From Myxococcales bacterium (lineage in GTDB: Bacteria > Myxococcota_A > UBA9160 > JALSIO01), in NCBI GenBank assembly GCA_026989995.1, contig JALSIO010000148.1, forward strand, positions 1-5,115: 5,115 nt of DNA. The letters are read 5' to 3'. Of this stretch, positions 1-5,115 are shown one piece after another. The notes under the pieces are model-generated. The model was not told the origin of the DNA. It did no database searches and saw only the letters and a program-made list of their open reading frames with translations. The translations under genes and the position numbers were made by a program. Every line of letters begins with the position of its first letter. Within the stretch, counting starts at the first letter, position 1.

Positions 1-457
1 GGGAACCGGGAGCGAACGCGGTCGTTCGCACGTGGCCCGGCCCACCTCTGCCCAACCGGCCTCGCCGGCACGGGCATCCCCGGAGCGGTCCTCCCCGAGG
101 CGGGCTTCCGCCTCGAGGGCAGTTCGCACGGCGGCCGGACACACACCCCCCGCCGACCTTCAGGCGGCCGGCATCCGCCGCCCCGCGCTCGAGGCTGCCC
201 CCACCGGGGAAGGGGGCCGTGGAGAGGATATGGCGGGACGCCGTCGCCACGCCCATCCGGGGCAGCGGGCGAGAGCAGCCGGCTCCGCGCTCCCGGCGGC
301 GGCCGGGGTGGGTGCCTGCGACGACCACCCGTCACGGGGGCGCCTGCCGGGGACACTCATCGGTGCCCGGATGGGCGCCGCCGCGCGGGACGGATCCCCA
401 TCTTCCCCTCCCCCGGCATCGGCGGCGCGGGTGATGGGCACGGAGGATGCGTGAACC
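1..457. other. Gene-free stretch upstream of the beta-helix gene
   Basis: I see no convincing gene here. The open frames on both strands translate to Arg/Ala/Pro/Ser-rich low-complexity strings without recognisable domains, as expected by chance in DNA of this composition. There is a 9-bp direct repeat GGCGGCCGG at 130-138 and 163-171, and a GC-only inverted repeat (197-202 with 212-217, 9-nt loop). Both are weak against this base composition. No tRNA, no clear -35/-10 promoter pair and no T-tailed terminator can be read. The promoter of the downstream gene should lie here but cannot be placed. Confidence 0.6.
442..446 (+). promoter_or_regulatory. Ribosome binding site of the beta-helix gene
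   Basis: GGAGG lies 11 nt before the ATG at 458. Two competing starts fail: the GTG at 451 hits a stop after four codons, and the ATG at 448 is in a different frame. This supports 458 as the start, as does the signal peptide that begins right at that Met. Confidence 0.6.
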
Positions 458-1312
458 ATGCGTAGGATCTGCCAGCCTGCGCTGGTCCTCGCGGCGGCGG
501 TCGCCCTGCTCGGGGCGCACCGGGCCCTCGCGGTGGACGGCGTGATCGAGATCAGCCATGACCGGGCGCTCGTGGGCGGGGTGACGCCGGGCGACGCGCC
601 CGGCTACCCGGTGACGCTGAGCGTCTCCGGGAGCTACGTGCTCACGAGCGACCTCAAGCCGCGGACCAGCGGGGGAATCGAGATCACGGCCGACCGCGTG
701 ACCCTCGACCTGAACGGCTTTCGGGTGCGCTGTTTCAGCCTGCAGTTCCCGCCGCCGCCGGAACGCTGCGGCGGCGCCAACGGCGTCGGCATCTCGACCG
801 GCGACTACGCGGTGATCCGGGGCGGCGTCGTCGACGGCTTCCCCGGCATCGGCATCATGACGGGCGAGGGCAACCGTCTCGAGGATCTTCGCGTGGAATC
901 GAACGGCGACGGGATCCTGATGGGGCGCGGATCCTCGCTCGACCGAAGCGTCGTGGCGGTCAACGCCGGGGACGGCGTCCGCGCATTGCTCGAGGCGGAT
1001 GCCATCGCCGTACGGAACAGCCAGATCGTCCAGAACGGCCGGGGGATCGTCCTGCGGGGCGGGATCGCCAGCGGCAATCTGGTACTCGGCAACCTCCAGG
1101 AGGGCATCGAGACCGAGGGGCTCGGGGGACTCTCGGTCCGGGCGCCGCTCATCGTCGACAACCAGATAAGCAAGAACGCCGTGGGCATCCGCTTCAACAC
1201 GCCCGCGGGCTGGGGGAGAAACGCGCTCTCCTCGAACTTGACCGACGTGATCTTCGGCACCGCACCGACGCGGCTCGCCCCGAATCTCTGCTCGACGGCC
1301 TTCTGTCCCTGA
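458..1312 (+). CDS. Secreted right-handed parallel beta-helix protein
   Basis: The 284-residue product is predicted to be exported. Residues 1-25 form a Sec signal peptide: MRR, a hydrophobic stretch at about 8-20, then ALA before a likely cleavage at 25/26. Residues about 52-90 carry the entry segment of a family common in high-GC proteobacteria, with VSGSYVLTSDL (56-66) followed by GGIEITADRVTLDLNGF (72-88). From about 108 to 268 there are short repeating turns rich in Gly, Asn, Val and Ile, such as NGVGIS, GIGIM, GDGILM, GDGVRA, GRGIVL, QEGIET and AVGIRF. This is the spacing of a pectate-lyase-like or NosD/CASH-type beta-helix. The mature part has four Cys (92, 104, 278, 283), which could form two disulfides: one closing the loop at 92-104 and one at the C-terminal LCSTAFCP end. 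No catalytic residues or membrane anchor are evident, so its role (surface polysaccharide binding or modification, or purely structural) is unknown. It is convergent with the minus-strand operon and appears to be a single-gene unit. The fold call is fairly secure; the function is not. Confidence 0.85.
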   Translation: MRRICQPALVLAAAVALLGAHRALAVDGVIEISHDRALVGGVTPGDAPGYPVTLSVSGSYVLTSDLKPRTSGGIEITADRVTLDLNGFRVRCFSLQFPPPPERCGGANGVGISTGDYAVIRGGVVDGFPGIGIMTGEGNRLEDLRVESNGDGILMGRGSSLDRSVVAVNAGDGVRALLEADAIAVRNSQIVQNGRGIVLRGGIASGNLVLGNLQEGIETEGLGGLSVRAPLIVDNQISKNAVGIRFNTPAGWGRNALSSNLTDVIFGTAPTRLAPNLCSTAFCP

Positions 1313-1384
1313 GCCGGGCGTCCGTGCTGCGGCCCCCGCCAGCCGCGCCCGCCCCCCCCGCGGGCTGCCCGCCCCTTCCGCCGG
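1313..1384. other. Short convergent intergenic gap with C8 tract
   Basis: These 72 bp separate the stop codons of two converging genes, so transcription from both sides should end here. The gap is almost pure G+C, with a run of eight C at 1352-1359 and a small inverted repeat GCGGG-CTG-CCCGC at 1360-1372. Neither strand has a T tract after the repeat, so I do not call an intrinsic terminator. Termination may be Rho-dependent, or may lie inside the flanking genes. Confidence 0.5.
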
Positions 1385-1801
1385 CTACGGCGTCGGGGCG
1401 GAGGGCGGGGGAGCCGGATCGAGGCGAAGGAAGCGGCGGGGCGGAAAGCCGGTGAGGAAGCGGAACACCGGGCCGAGCCCGTGCTCCCGCTCGAGGCGCT
1501 CCCGCTCCTCCTCCGTGACCGGCACCGCGAGGTACTCGCGCGTGTCCCCGTCGACGGTCACCCGGACCCGCGGGTTCTCGAGGGCCCTGCGGTACCACGC
1601 CCTGGGCCAGTGGTTGGCGGCGACGTAGAGCCTGCCTGCCGACTCGAGGCGGGAGACCACCCGCTCGTGCGGCGTTCCGTCCGGATCGAAGGTCGTGATG
1701 GTCAGGGTCTCCCCCGTCCTCGGCTGCGCGACCCCGATCAGGCCCTCGAAGGTTCCGACGAGGGCCACGTAGGCGAGCAGGGCGAGCGCGGCGATCTTCA
1801 T
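1385..1801 (-). CDS. Membrane-anchored DUF385/F420H2-quinone-reductase-type protein
   Basis: The 138-residue product begins with a hydrophobic segment (about 3-24), most simply an N-terminal membrane anchor, though Glu19 interrupts it. A compact split-barrel domain follows. Residues 31-60 (ETLTITTFDPDG, then RVVSRLESAGRLYVAA) and 61-93 (NHWPRAWYRRALENPRVRV, then DGDTREYLAVPV) match the pattern of the nitroreductase/DUF385 family, known in actinobacteria as F420-dependent Ddn-like enzymes. A helical stretch with EEERERLERE (97-106) and a GFPPRRFLRLDP tail (118-129) complete it. Proteobacterial members often have this anchor, and their cofactor is not established, so F420, FMN or another ligand is open. 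The start ATG overlaps the yjbQ stop as ATGA (1801-1798), with a GGAGGG Shine-Dalgarno 5 nt upstream. It is the last gene of the nadE-yjbQ operon and converges on the beta-helix gene. Family membership is likely; substrate and cofactor are unknown. Confidence 0.8.
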   Translation of the reverse strand: MKIAALALLAYVALVGTFEGLIGVAQPRTGETLTITTFDPDGTPHERVVSRLESAGRLYVAANHWPRAWYRRALENPRVRVTVDGDTREYLAVPVTEEERERLEREHGLGPVFRFLTGFPPRRFLRLDPAPPPSAPTP

Positions 1802-2268
1802 GGGATCCCTCCATCCCGGCCCGGGCCCGGAGGCGGATCGAAGCGGCCTCCGACGCCGTGGGCGTCCGGCACGATGGTCACCGAGACGGTCCGGCTGCGT
1901 CGCGGGCCGTCGAACTCGAGCAGCATGAGGCCCTGCCAGGTGCCGAGCTCGAGCTCGCCTTCCCGGATGGCGAGGGTCTCGGAGGGCCCGACGAGCGCGG
2001 CCTTGATGTGGGCGTGGGCATTGCCGTCGACGCGGTCGTGGAGCCAGCCGCCGCGCGTGGGAACCGCGCGCCCGAGGGCGTCGACGAGGTCCACGCCGAT
2101 GTTCGGATCGTCGTTCTCGTTCACCGCGATGGCCGCGGTCGCGTGCAGCACCATCACATGGCACAAGCCGCTGCGCACGCCCGAGCGCCGGACGATCTCC
2201 GACACCTCGCTGGTGATGTCGATGCACTGCTGCGCCTCGTGGGTCGGCACCCGGAAGTGGCTCCTCAT
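1798..2268 (-). CDS. yjbQ: YjbQ/UPF0047 family protein (putative secondary thiamine-phosphate synthase)
   Basis: This 156-residue cytoplasmic protein carries the full YjbQ (TIGR00149/UPF0047) signature. It has [13 protein letters not shown] (41-53), with the conserved His42 and Asn-Glu-Asn 50-52; [16 protein letters not shown] (73-88), with His77, Asp81, Asn83, His85 and His87; and [19 protein letters not shown] (96-114), which fits the family pattern of Ser, spaced hydrophobics, Gly and Gly-Thr-Trp-Gln. [14 protein letters not shown] (120-133) ends the usual domain. E. coli YjbQ has been reported to have weak thiamine-phosphate synthase activity, but its physiological role is unsettled, so the product name is provisional. 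The last 20 or so residues (after about 135) are a Gly/Pro/Arg-rich tail beyond the usual family end. That tail also encodes the ribosome binding site of the next gene. The start ATG overlaps the nadE stop as ATGA (2268-2265), and the stop overlaps the next ATG in the same way. No thi genes or thiamine riboswitch are seen in the window. Confidence 0.95.
   Translation of the reverse strand: MRSHFRVPTHEAQQCIDITSEVSEIVRRSGVRSGLCHVMVLHATAAIAVNENDDPNIGVDLVDALGRAVPTRGGWLHDRVDGNAHAHIKAALVGPSETLAIREGELELGTWQGLMLLEFDGPRRSRTVSVTIVPDAHGVGGRFDPPPGPGRDGGIP
1807..1812 (-). promoter_or_regulatory. Ribosome binding site for the DUF385-type gene
   Basis: Read on the minus strand this is GGAGGG, 5 nt before the ATG at 1801 and inside the 3' end of yjbQ. 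It supports that start and coupled translation. Confidence 0.65.
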
Positions 2269-4340
2269 CGCCCCTCCTCCGGGCCCCGAGCCGCCGGGCG
2301 GGAGCGCCGGATCCAGGCGAGGGCCCGGTCGAGTTCGGCCAGCCAGGGCGCGGCCCCCGAATCCGAGGGGGCGCGCCAGTCGCCCCGCGGCGAGAGCGAG
2401 CCGCCGGAGCCCACCTTGGGGCCGTTCGGAAGGGCCGAACGCTTGAACTGGCTCTGACGGAAGAAGCGGTCCAGGAAGGCCCGAAGCCAGTGCAGGATCT
2501 CGTCGAGCCCGTAGCGGAGCTCGCCCTCGGCCTGCAGGGACCAGGCGTGGTGGGCCAGGAAGGCGACCTTCGACGGGAGGTAGCCGCGCCGGGAGAGGTA
2601 GTAGAGGCTGAAATCGTGCAGGTCGAAGGGACCCACGATCTCCTCGGTGCGCTGGGCCGGGCGGGAGGCGTCCTCCCCCGGCACGAGCTCGGGGCTGATC
2701 TCGGTGGCGAGGATGCTCCGCAGCACGACGGCGGCTTCGGGGCCCGCCTCGCCCGAATCGGCGGTCCATTCGATGAGGTGGCGGATCAGGGTCTTCGGGA
2801 CCGAGGCGTTCACGTGGTAGTGGGACATGTGGTCCCCGACGCCGTAGGTGCACCAGCCGAGGGCGAGCTCGCTCAGGTCCCCGGTGCCGACCACCAGGGC
2901 GCCGTGGAGGTTGGCGAGGCGGAAGAGGTGGCTGGTCCGCTCGCCGGCCTGCACGTTCTCGAAGGTGACGTCGAAGACCTTCTCGCCCCGGGCGAAGGGG
3001 TGCCCGATGTCCCGGAGCATCTGCTCGCAGGCGGGCCGGATGTCGATCTCCTCCCCGCGCACGCCGAGGGCGGCCATGAGGGCGAGGGCGTTCTCGCGGG
3101 TCCGCTTGGAGGTCGCGAATCCCGGCATGGTGCAGGCGAGCACGTTCGTCCGCGGAAGACCCAGCCGATCCATGGTCCGGGCGCACACCAGCAGCGCGTG
3201 CGCCGAGTCGAGCCCACCCGAGACGCCGATCACCACGCGCTCGATGCCGGTGGCCCGGAGCCGCTGCTCGAGCCCCGCCACCTGGATCCGGTAGGCCTCG
3301 GCGCAGCGCTCCGCCCGGGCCTCACGTCCGGTCGGGACGAAAGGGCGGCGCTCCACGGGCCTCCGAAGTGCCACCTCCCGCTCCGGCGGGCGGAAGGAGA
3401 AGGGCACGTCCCGGAAGGACGCCACCCGCTCCCGGTGGTCGGCGGCGCAGTCCTGGAAGCTCGTCATCCGCATCCGGTCCTGTACCAGCCGGTCGAGATC
3501 CACATCGGCCGAGAGCAGCGTGGTCTCGGAGGCGAAGCGCTCGGCCTCGGCGAGGCGCTCACCGTCCTCGTAGATCATCCCGTGGCCGTCCCAGGCGAGG
3601 TCGGTGGTGGACTCCCCCGGCCCGGCGGCGGCGTAGAGGTAGGCGGCGATGCACCGCGCCGACTGCCCGGCGCAGAGCTGCCGCCGGTAGTCGGCCTTCG
3701 CGATGGTCACGTTGGAGGCCGAGAGGTTCGCCAGCACCGTGGCACCGCGCAGCGCCGCGAAGGTCGACGGCGGAACCGGCACCCAGAGGTCCTCGCAGAT
3801 CTCCACGTGCACGGCGAAATCGGCGTTCTCCCGGCAGCGGAAGAGCAGATCGGGCCCGAAGGGGACCCGCACTCCGAGAAGCTCGACCTCGGCAGAAACG
3901 GCGTCCCGGGCGGCGGCGAACTGGCGCTTCTCGTAGAACTCGCGGTAGTTCGGCAGGTAGCTCTTGGGAACGACGCCGAGGACGCGACCTCCCGCGGCCA
4001 CCACCGCGCAGTTGAAGAGGCGCCCGTCGAAGCGCAGCGGCGCGCCCGCGATCAGCAGGGTGGAGCACTCGCGCGTCTCCGCCACGACCCCCTCGAGGGC
4101 GCCGAGCACGGCGCGCTGCAGCGCCTCCTGCTGGTGGAGGTCGTCGATCGAGTAGCCGGAGAGCACGAGCTCGGGAAGGAGCAGGAGCGCCGCTCCGTCC
4201 TCGGCGGCCCGACGCAGGAGCCCGCCCACCTCCGTGGCGTTCCGCTCCGGGTCGGCGATCGAGACCCGCGGGACGGCGACGGCCACGCGGACGAAGTTCT
4301 GCCCGTAGAGGTCGAAGAAGCTGCGATCGCTCCAGGGCAT
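2265..4340 (-). CDS. nadE: Glutamine-dependent NAD(+) synthetase
   Basis: The 691-residue enzyme amidates nicotinate adenine dinucleotide to NAD+ using ATP and glutamine, the last step of NAD synthesis, in the cytoplasm. It is the long two-domain type, close in pattern and length to the roughly 680-residue mycobacterial enzyme. The N-terminal nitrilase-like glutaminase (about 15-285) shows the Glu-Lys-Cys catalytic set: Glu57 in [11 protein letters not shown], Lys126 in VVPKSYLP and Cys182 in [10 protein letters not shown]. The synthetase domain (about 345-680) has the ATP pyrophosphatase P-loop SGGLDS (374-379), then [19 protein letters not shown] (452-470), [12 protein letters not shown] (485-496), [13 protein letters not shown] (499-511) and the C-terminal [13 protein letters not shown] (631-643) and [11 protein letters not shown] (650-660). 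All key residues look intact, with no frameshift. I chose the ATG at 4340, not the in-frame upstream starts. It has GGGAGG 4 nt before it, [25 protein letters not shown] aligns with the family N-terminus, and the upstream extension is low complexity. It is the first gene of the coupled operon nadE-yjbQ-DUF385. Confidence 0.97.
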   Translation of the reverse strand: MPWSDRSFFDLYGQNFVRVAVAVPRVSIADPERNATEVGGLLRRAAEDGAALLLLPELVLSGYSIDDLHQQEALQRAVLGALEGVVAETRECSTLLIAGAPLRFDGRLFNCAVVAAGGRVLGVVPKSYLPNYREFYEKRQFAAARDAVSAEVELLGVRVPFGPDLLFRCRENADFAVHVEICEDLWVPVPPSTFAALRGATVLANLSASNVTIAKADYRRQLCAGQSARCIAAYLYAAAGPGESTTDLAWDGHGMIYEDGERLAEAERFASETTLLSADVDLDRLVQDRMRMTSFQDCAADHRERVASFRDVPFSFRPPEREVALRRPVERRPFVPTGREARAERCAEAYRIQVAGLEQRLRATGIERVVIGVSGGLDSAHALLVCARTMDRLGLPRTNVLACTMPGFATSKRTRENALALMAALGVRGEEIDIRPACEQMLRDIGHPFARGEKVFDVTFENVQAGERTSHLFRLANLHGALVVGTGDLSELALGWCTYGVGDHMSHYHVNASVPKTLIRHLIEWTADSGEAGPEAAVVLRSILATEISPELVPGEDASRPAQRTEEIVGPFDLHDFSLYYLSRRGYLPSKVAFLAHHAWSLQAEGELRYGLDEILHWLRAFLDRFFRQSQFKRSALPNGPKVGSGGSLSPRGDWRAPSDSGAAPWLAELDRALAWIRRSRPAARGPEEGR
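2273..2280 (-). promoter_or_regulatory. Ribosome binding site of yjbQ
   Basis: The minus strand reads GGAGGAGG just before the yjbQ ATG, leaving 4 nt after the last G. It lies in the final codons of nadE, which fixes the yjbQ start at 2268 and supports translational coupling. Confidence 0.65.
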
Positions 4341-4344
4341 CGAA

Positions 4345-4350
4345 CCTCCC
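4345..4350 (-). promoter_or_regulatory. Ribosome binding site of nadE
   Basis: The minus strand reads GGGAGG, 4 nt before the ATG at 4340. It decides the start of nadE. Its 5' G residues fall inside a repeat (4349-4358) that can pair with sequence just upstream. Confidence 0.65.
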
Positions 4351-4385
4351 GGCACCGCACCGGCGACCGCGGGTGCCGGCACCGC
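4349..4385 (-). repeat. Repeat pair and inverted repeat in the nadE leader
   Basis: On the minus strand the 10-mer GCGGTGCCGG occurs twice (4385-4376 and 4358-4349). The upstream copy is also the left part of the 12-bp palindrome GGTGCCGGCACC (4372-4383). As RNA, CCGGCACC (4379-4372) can pair with GGUGCCGG (4356-4349) in an 8-bp stem with a 15-nt loop. That stem would take in the first two G of the nadE Shine-Dalgarno. The alternative is a short hairpin within the palindrome itself, and the two are mutually exclusive. This could be a translational control element or an operator-like site, but strings of this kind also arise by chance in such GC-rich DNA. It does not resemble any NAD-related riboswitch I can recognise. 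Confidence 0.4.
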
Positions 4386-4479
4386 CGACGACGCCCCGAC
4401 CGCGTCCGGGGTGCGGCGGGGCCGATGGATCCCGCCCTCCCGACGGCGGCCGTCCCGCCAAGCCTGTCCCAGCCCCTCG

Positions 4480-4499
4480 CGCCCCGCAAGCACGGGGCG
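4480..4499 (-). terminator. GC hairpin after the CoA-transferase stop (weak terminator candidate)
   Basis: CGCCCCG (4480-4486) and CGGGGCG (4493-4499) form a perfect 7-bp stem with a 6-nt loop. It starts 16 nt past the stop codon of the CoA-transferase gene. No U-rich tail follows on the minus strand, only a G-rich stretch, so it is not a standard intrinsic terminator. It may stabilise the 3' end of the transcript, pause polymerase, or be chance. Confidence 0.3.
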
Positions 4500-4515
4500 G
4501 GCCGCCTCCGGTCTT

Positions 4516-5115
4516 CTAGGTGAGCTCGAAGCGCTGCGGCGGATCCTCGAGAACGCCCTCGGCGACGAGGCGCTCCACCTCCTCCGGGCCCAGGCCGAGG
4601 AGCGCGGCCGCGATCTCCCGCGTGTGCTCGCCGAGGGCGGGCGCGGGCTCCTCGATTCCAGGCGGGAGCCGGCTGCCGCGGAAGGGCGGGCCCTCGGTGA
4701 GCAGGGCCTCGTAGTCCGGCTGCACCACCAGCCGCAGGAAGCCGCGGTGGGCGAACTGGGGATCGGAGAGGTGGTGGGCCGGATGCGCGGCCAGCCCCGC
4801 CGGGATGCCGGCCGCCTGCAACCTCTCCATGAGCGCCCGCGGCTCCTGCTCCGCGGTGAACCGGAGGAGCTCCGCGTCGATCTCGTCCGCCGCCGCGAGG
4901 CGTCCCTCGCGGGTGTCGAGGGCCGGGTCGAGGGCCCAGGCGGGTTCGCCGAGCACCTTGCGAAGGCGCTGCCACTCCTCGTCCGAGCACACGTTGATCA
5001 CGCACCACTCGTCCTCGCCCGCGCACGGGTAGACGCCCCAGGGCGCGCCCCGCGGGCTCCGGTTGCCCTGCGGGCGGACGCTGCCGGGTTCCAGGCTCTC
5101 CCGCGCGAAGAGGTC
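4516..5115 (-). CDS. CaiB/BaiF family (class III) CoA-transferase, C-terminal part
   Basis: The reading frame stays open to the right edge of the window, so 199 residues of the C-terminal part are visible and the true start lies outside. The GTG at 5001 is an internal Val codon, not a start, because family sequence continues upstream of it. Visible residues 17-39 read [15 protein letters not shown] then CAGEDEWCV, the classic class III segment where Gly-Asn-Arg-Ser-Pro precedes a cofactor-site loop. Next come [15 protein letters not shown] (44-58), the [17 protein letters not shown] stretch (68-83), a helical segment with [13 protein letters not shown] (95-107), [11 protein letters not shown] (116-126) and [23 protein letters not shown] (161-183). 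Such enzymes move CoA between carboxylic acids through an aspartyl intermediate. That catalytic Asp lies in the N-terminal part, off the window, so activity and substrate cannot be judged. The usual size is near 400 residues; longer two-domain fusions exist and cannot be excluded. It lies 175 bp upstream of nadE on the same strand, with no obvious metabolic link. Confidence 0.93.
   Translation of the reverse strand, partial: DLFARESLEPGSVRPQGNRSPRGAPWGVYPCAGEDEWCVINVCSDEEWQRLRKVLGEPAWALDPALDTREGRLAAADEIDAELLRFTAEQEPRALMERLQAAGIPAGLAAHPAHHLSDPQFAHRGFLRLVVQPDYEALLTEGPPFRGSRLPPGIEEPAPALGEHTREIAAALLGLGPEEVERLVAEGVLEDPPQRFELT

Larger units (their letters stand above)
4341..4515 (-). other. Intergenic gap between the CoA-transferase gene and nadE
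   Basis: These 175 bp hold no gene. Reading towards nadE they contain a 7-bp GC hairpin near the CoA-transferase stop, then the repeat element next to the nadE start. A TTGCGG about 17 nt before a CAGGCT (around 4492-4464) is the best -35/-10 like pair I can find, but it is too poor to call. The gap is longer than the overlaps further down, so nadE may have its own promoter here. Confidence 0.45.

Noticed and set aside
197..217. Inverted repeat GCCCCC/GGGGGC as a terminator or regulatory hairpin
   Set aside because: Short homopolymer-like stem, no T tail and no adjoining gene end. Most likely background.
32..459. Open frames on both strands upstream of the beta-helix gene
   Set aside because: Ala/Arg/Pro/Ser-rich products without domains, overlapping each other on opposite strands. 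Typical chance frames in DNA with few A/T-containing stop codons.
1360..1372. Inverted repeat GCGGG-CTG-CCCGC as a bidirectional terminator between the convergent genes
   Set aside because: Only 5 bp with a 3-nt loop and no T tract on either side. Expected often by chance in this composition.
1481..2457. Plus-strand open frames opposite yjbQ and the DUF385-type gene
   Set aside because: Low-complexity translations with no recognisable motif. The minus-strand genes explain the same DNA with clear family motifs and coupled starts.
4341..4493. A 51-residue N-terminal extension of NadE from in-frame starts at or below 4493
   Set aside because: The extension is low complexity, crosses the repeat element and has no family match. 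The ATG at 4340 has a good ribosome binding site and fits the known N-terminus of the family.
2490..4523. A very long open frame on the plus strand, opposite nadE (677 codons)
   Set aside because: It is a mirror of the GC-biased codons of nadE. Its translation is a Gly/Glu/Val/Arg/His-rich string with no domain, and nadE on the other strand is a full, well-conserved enzyme.
4999..5001. GTG at 5001 as start of a 161-residue protein
   Set aside because: The frame continues upstream with conserved CaiB/BaiF sequence (GNRSP and the following loop) to the window edge, so this is an internal Val codon.
1..5115. CRISPR array, tRNA/rRNA genes, insertion sequence, phage, toxin-antitoxin or defence genes
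   Set aside because: No regularly spaced repeats, no cloverleaf sequence, no transposase or integrase motif and no small paired genes were seen. Nothing supports a defence or mobile system here.

Overview
This is a very GC-rich window (roughly 70% by eye) with strong G/C preference at third codon positions. No rRNA, tRNA or mobile-element marker fixes the taxonomy. The protein set is a long glutamine-dependent NAD synthetase, a YjbQ/UPF0047 protein, a membrane-anchored F420H2/quinone-reductase-type protein, a CaiB/BaiF CoA-transferase and a secreted beta-helix protein. It suits a high-GC environmental bacterium, most likely a deltaproteobacterial-type lineage (Myxococcota or Desulfobacterota/Binatota-like) or another high-GC proteobacterium. 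That assignment is inference only.

Layout. Positions 1-457 hold no gene I can support. A plus-strand gene (458-1312) encodes a signal-peptide-bearing right-handed beta-helix protein. It converges, across 72 bp, on a minus-strand block that fills the rest of the window. In its transcription order the block reads: the C-terminal half of a CaiB/BaiF CoA-transferase entering from the right edge (5115 to 4516); a 175-bp gap with two inverted-repeat structures; nadE (4340 to 2265); yjbQ (2268 to 1798); and a small membrane-anchored DUF385-type oxidoreductase (1801 to 1385).

The last three genes are joined by two identical 4-bp ATGA stop/start overlaps, each with a good Shine-Dalgarno inside the preceding gene. 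They almost certainly form one translationally coupled operon. NadE makes NAD+ by amidating nicotinate adenine dinucleotide. YjbQ is a conserved protein with reported weak thiamine-phosphate synthase activity. The third protein belongs to a split-barrel family that in actinobacteria uses the deazaflavin F420. A shared cofactor or redox theme is plausible but not shown. The CoA-transferase may belong to the same transcript or to a separate one ending in the gap.

This is mostly an ordinary housekeeping and accessory metabolic region. I did not find a clear new system. The points worth checking are the coupled nadE-yjbQ-DUF385 trio, a repeat that could fold over the nadE ribosome binding site, and the four-cysteine beta-helix protein.
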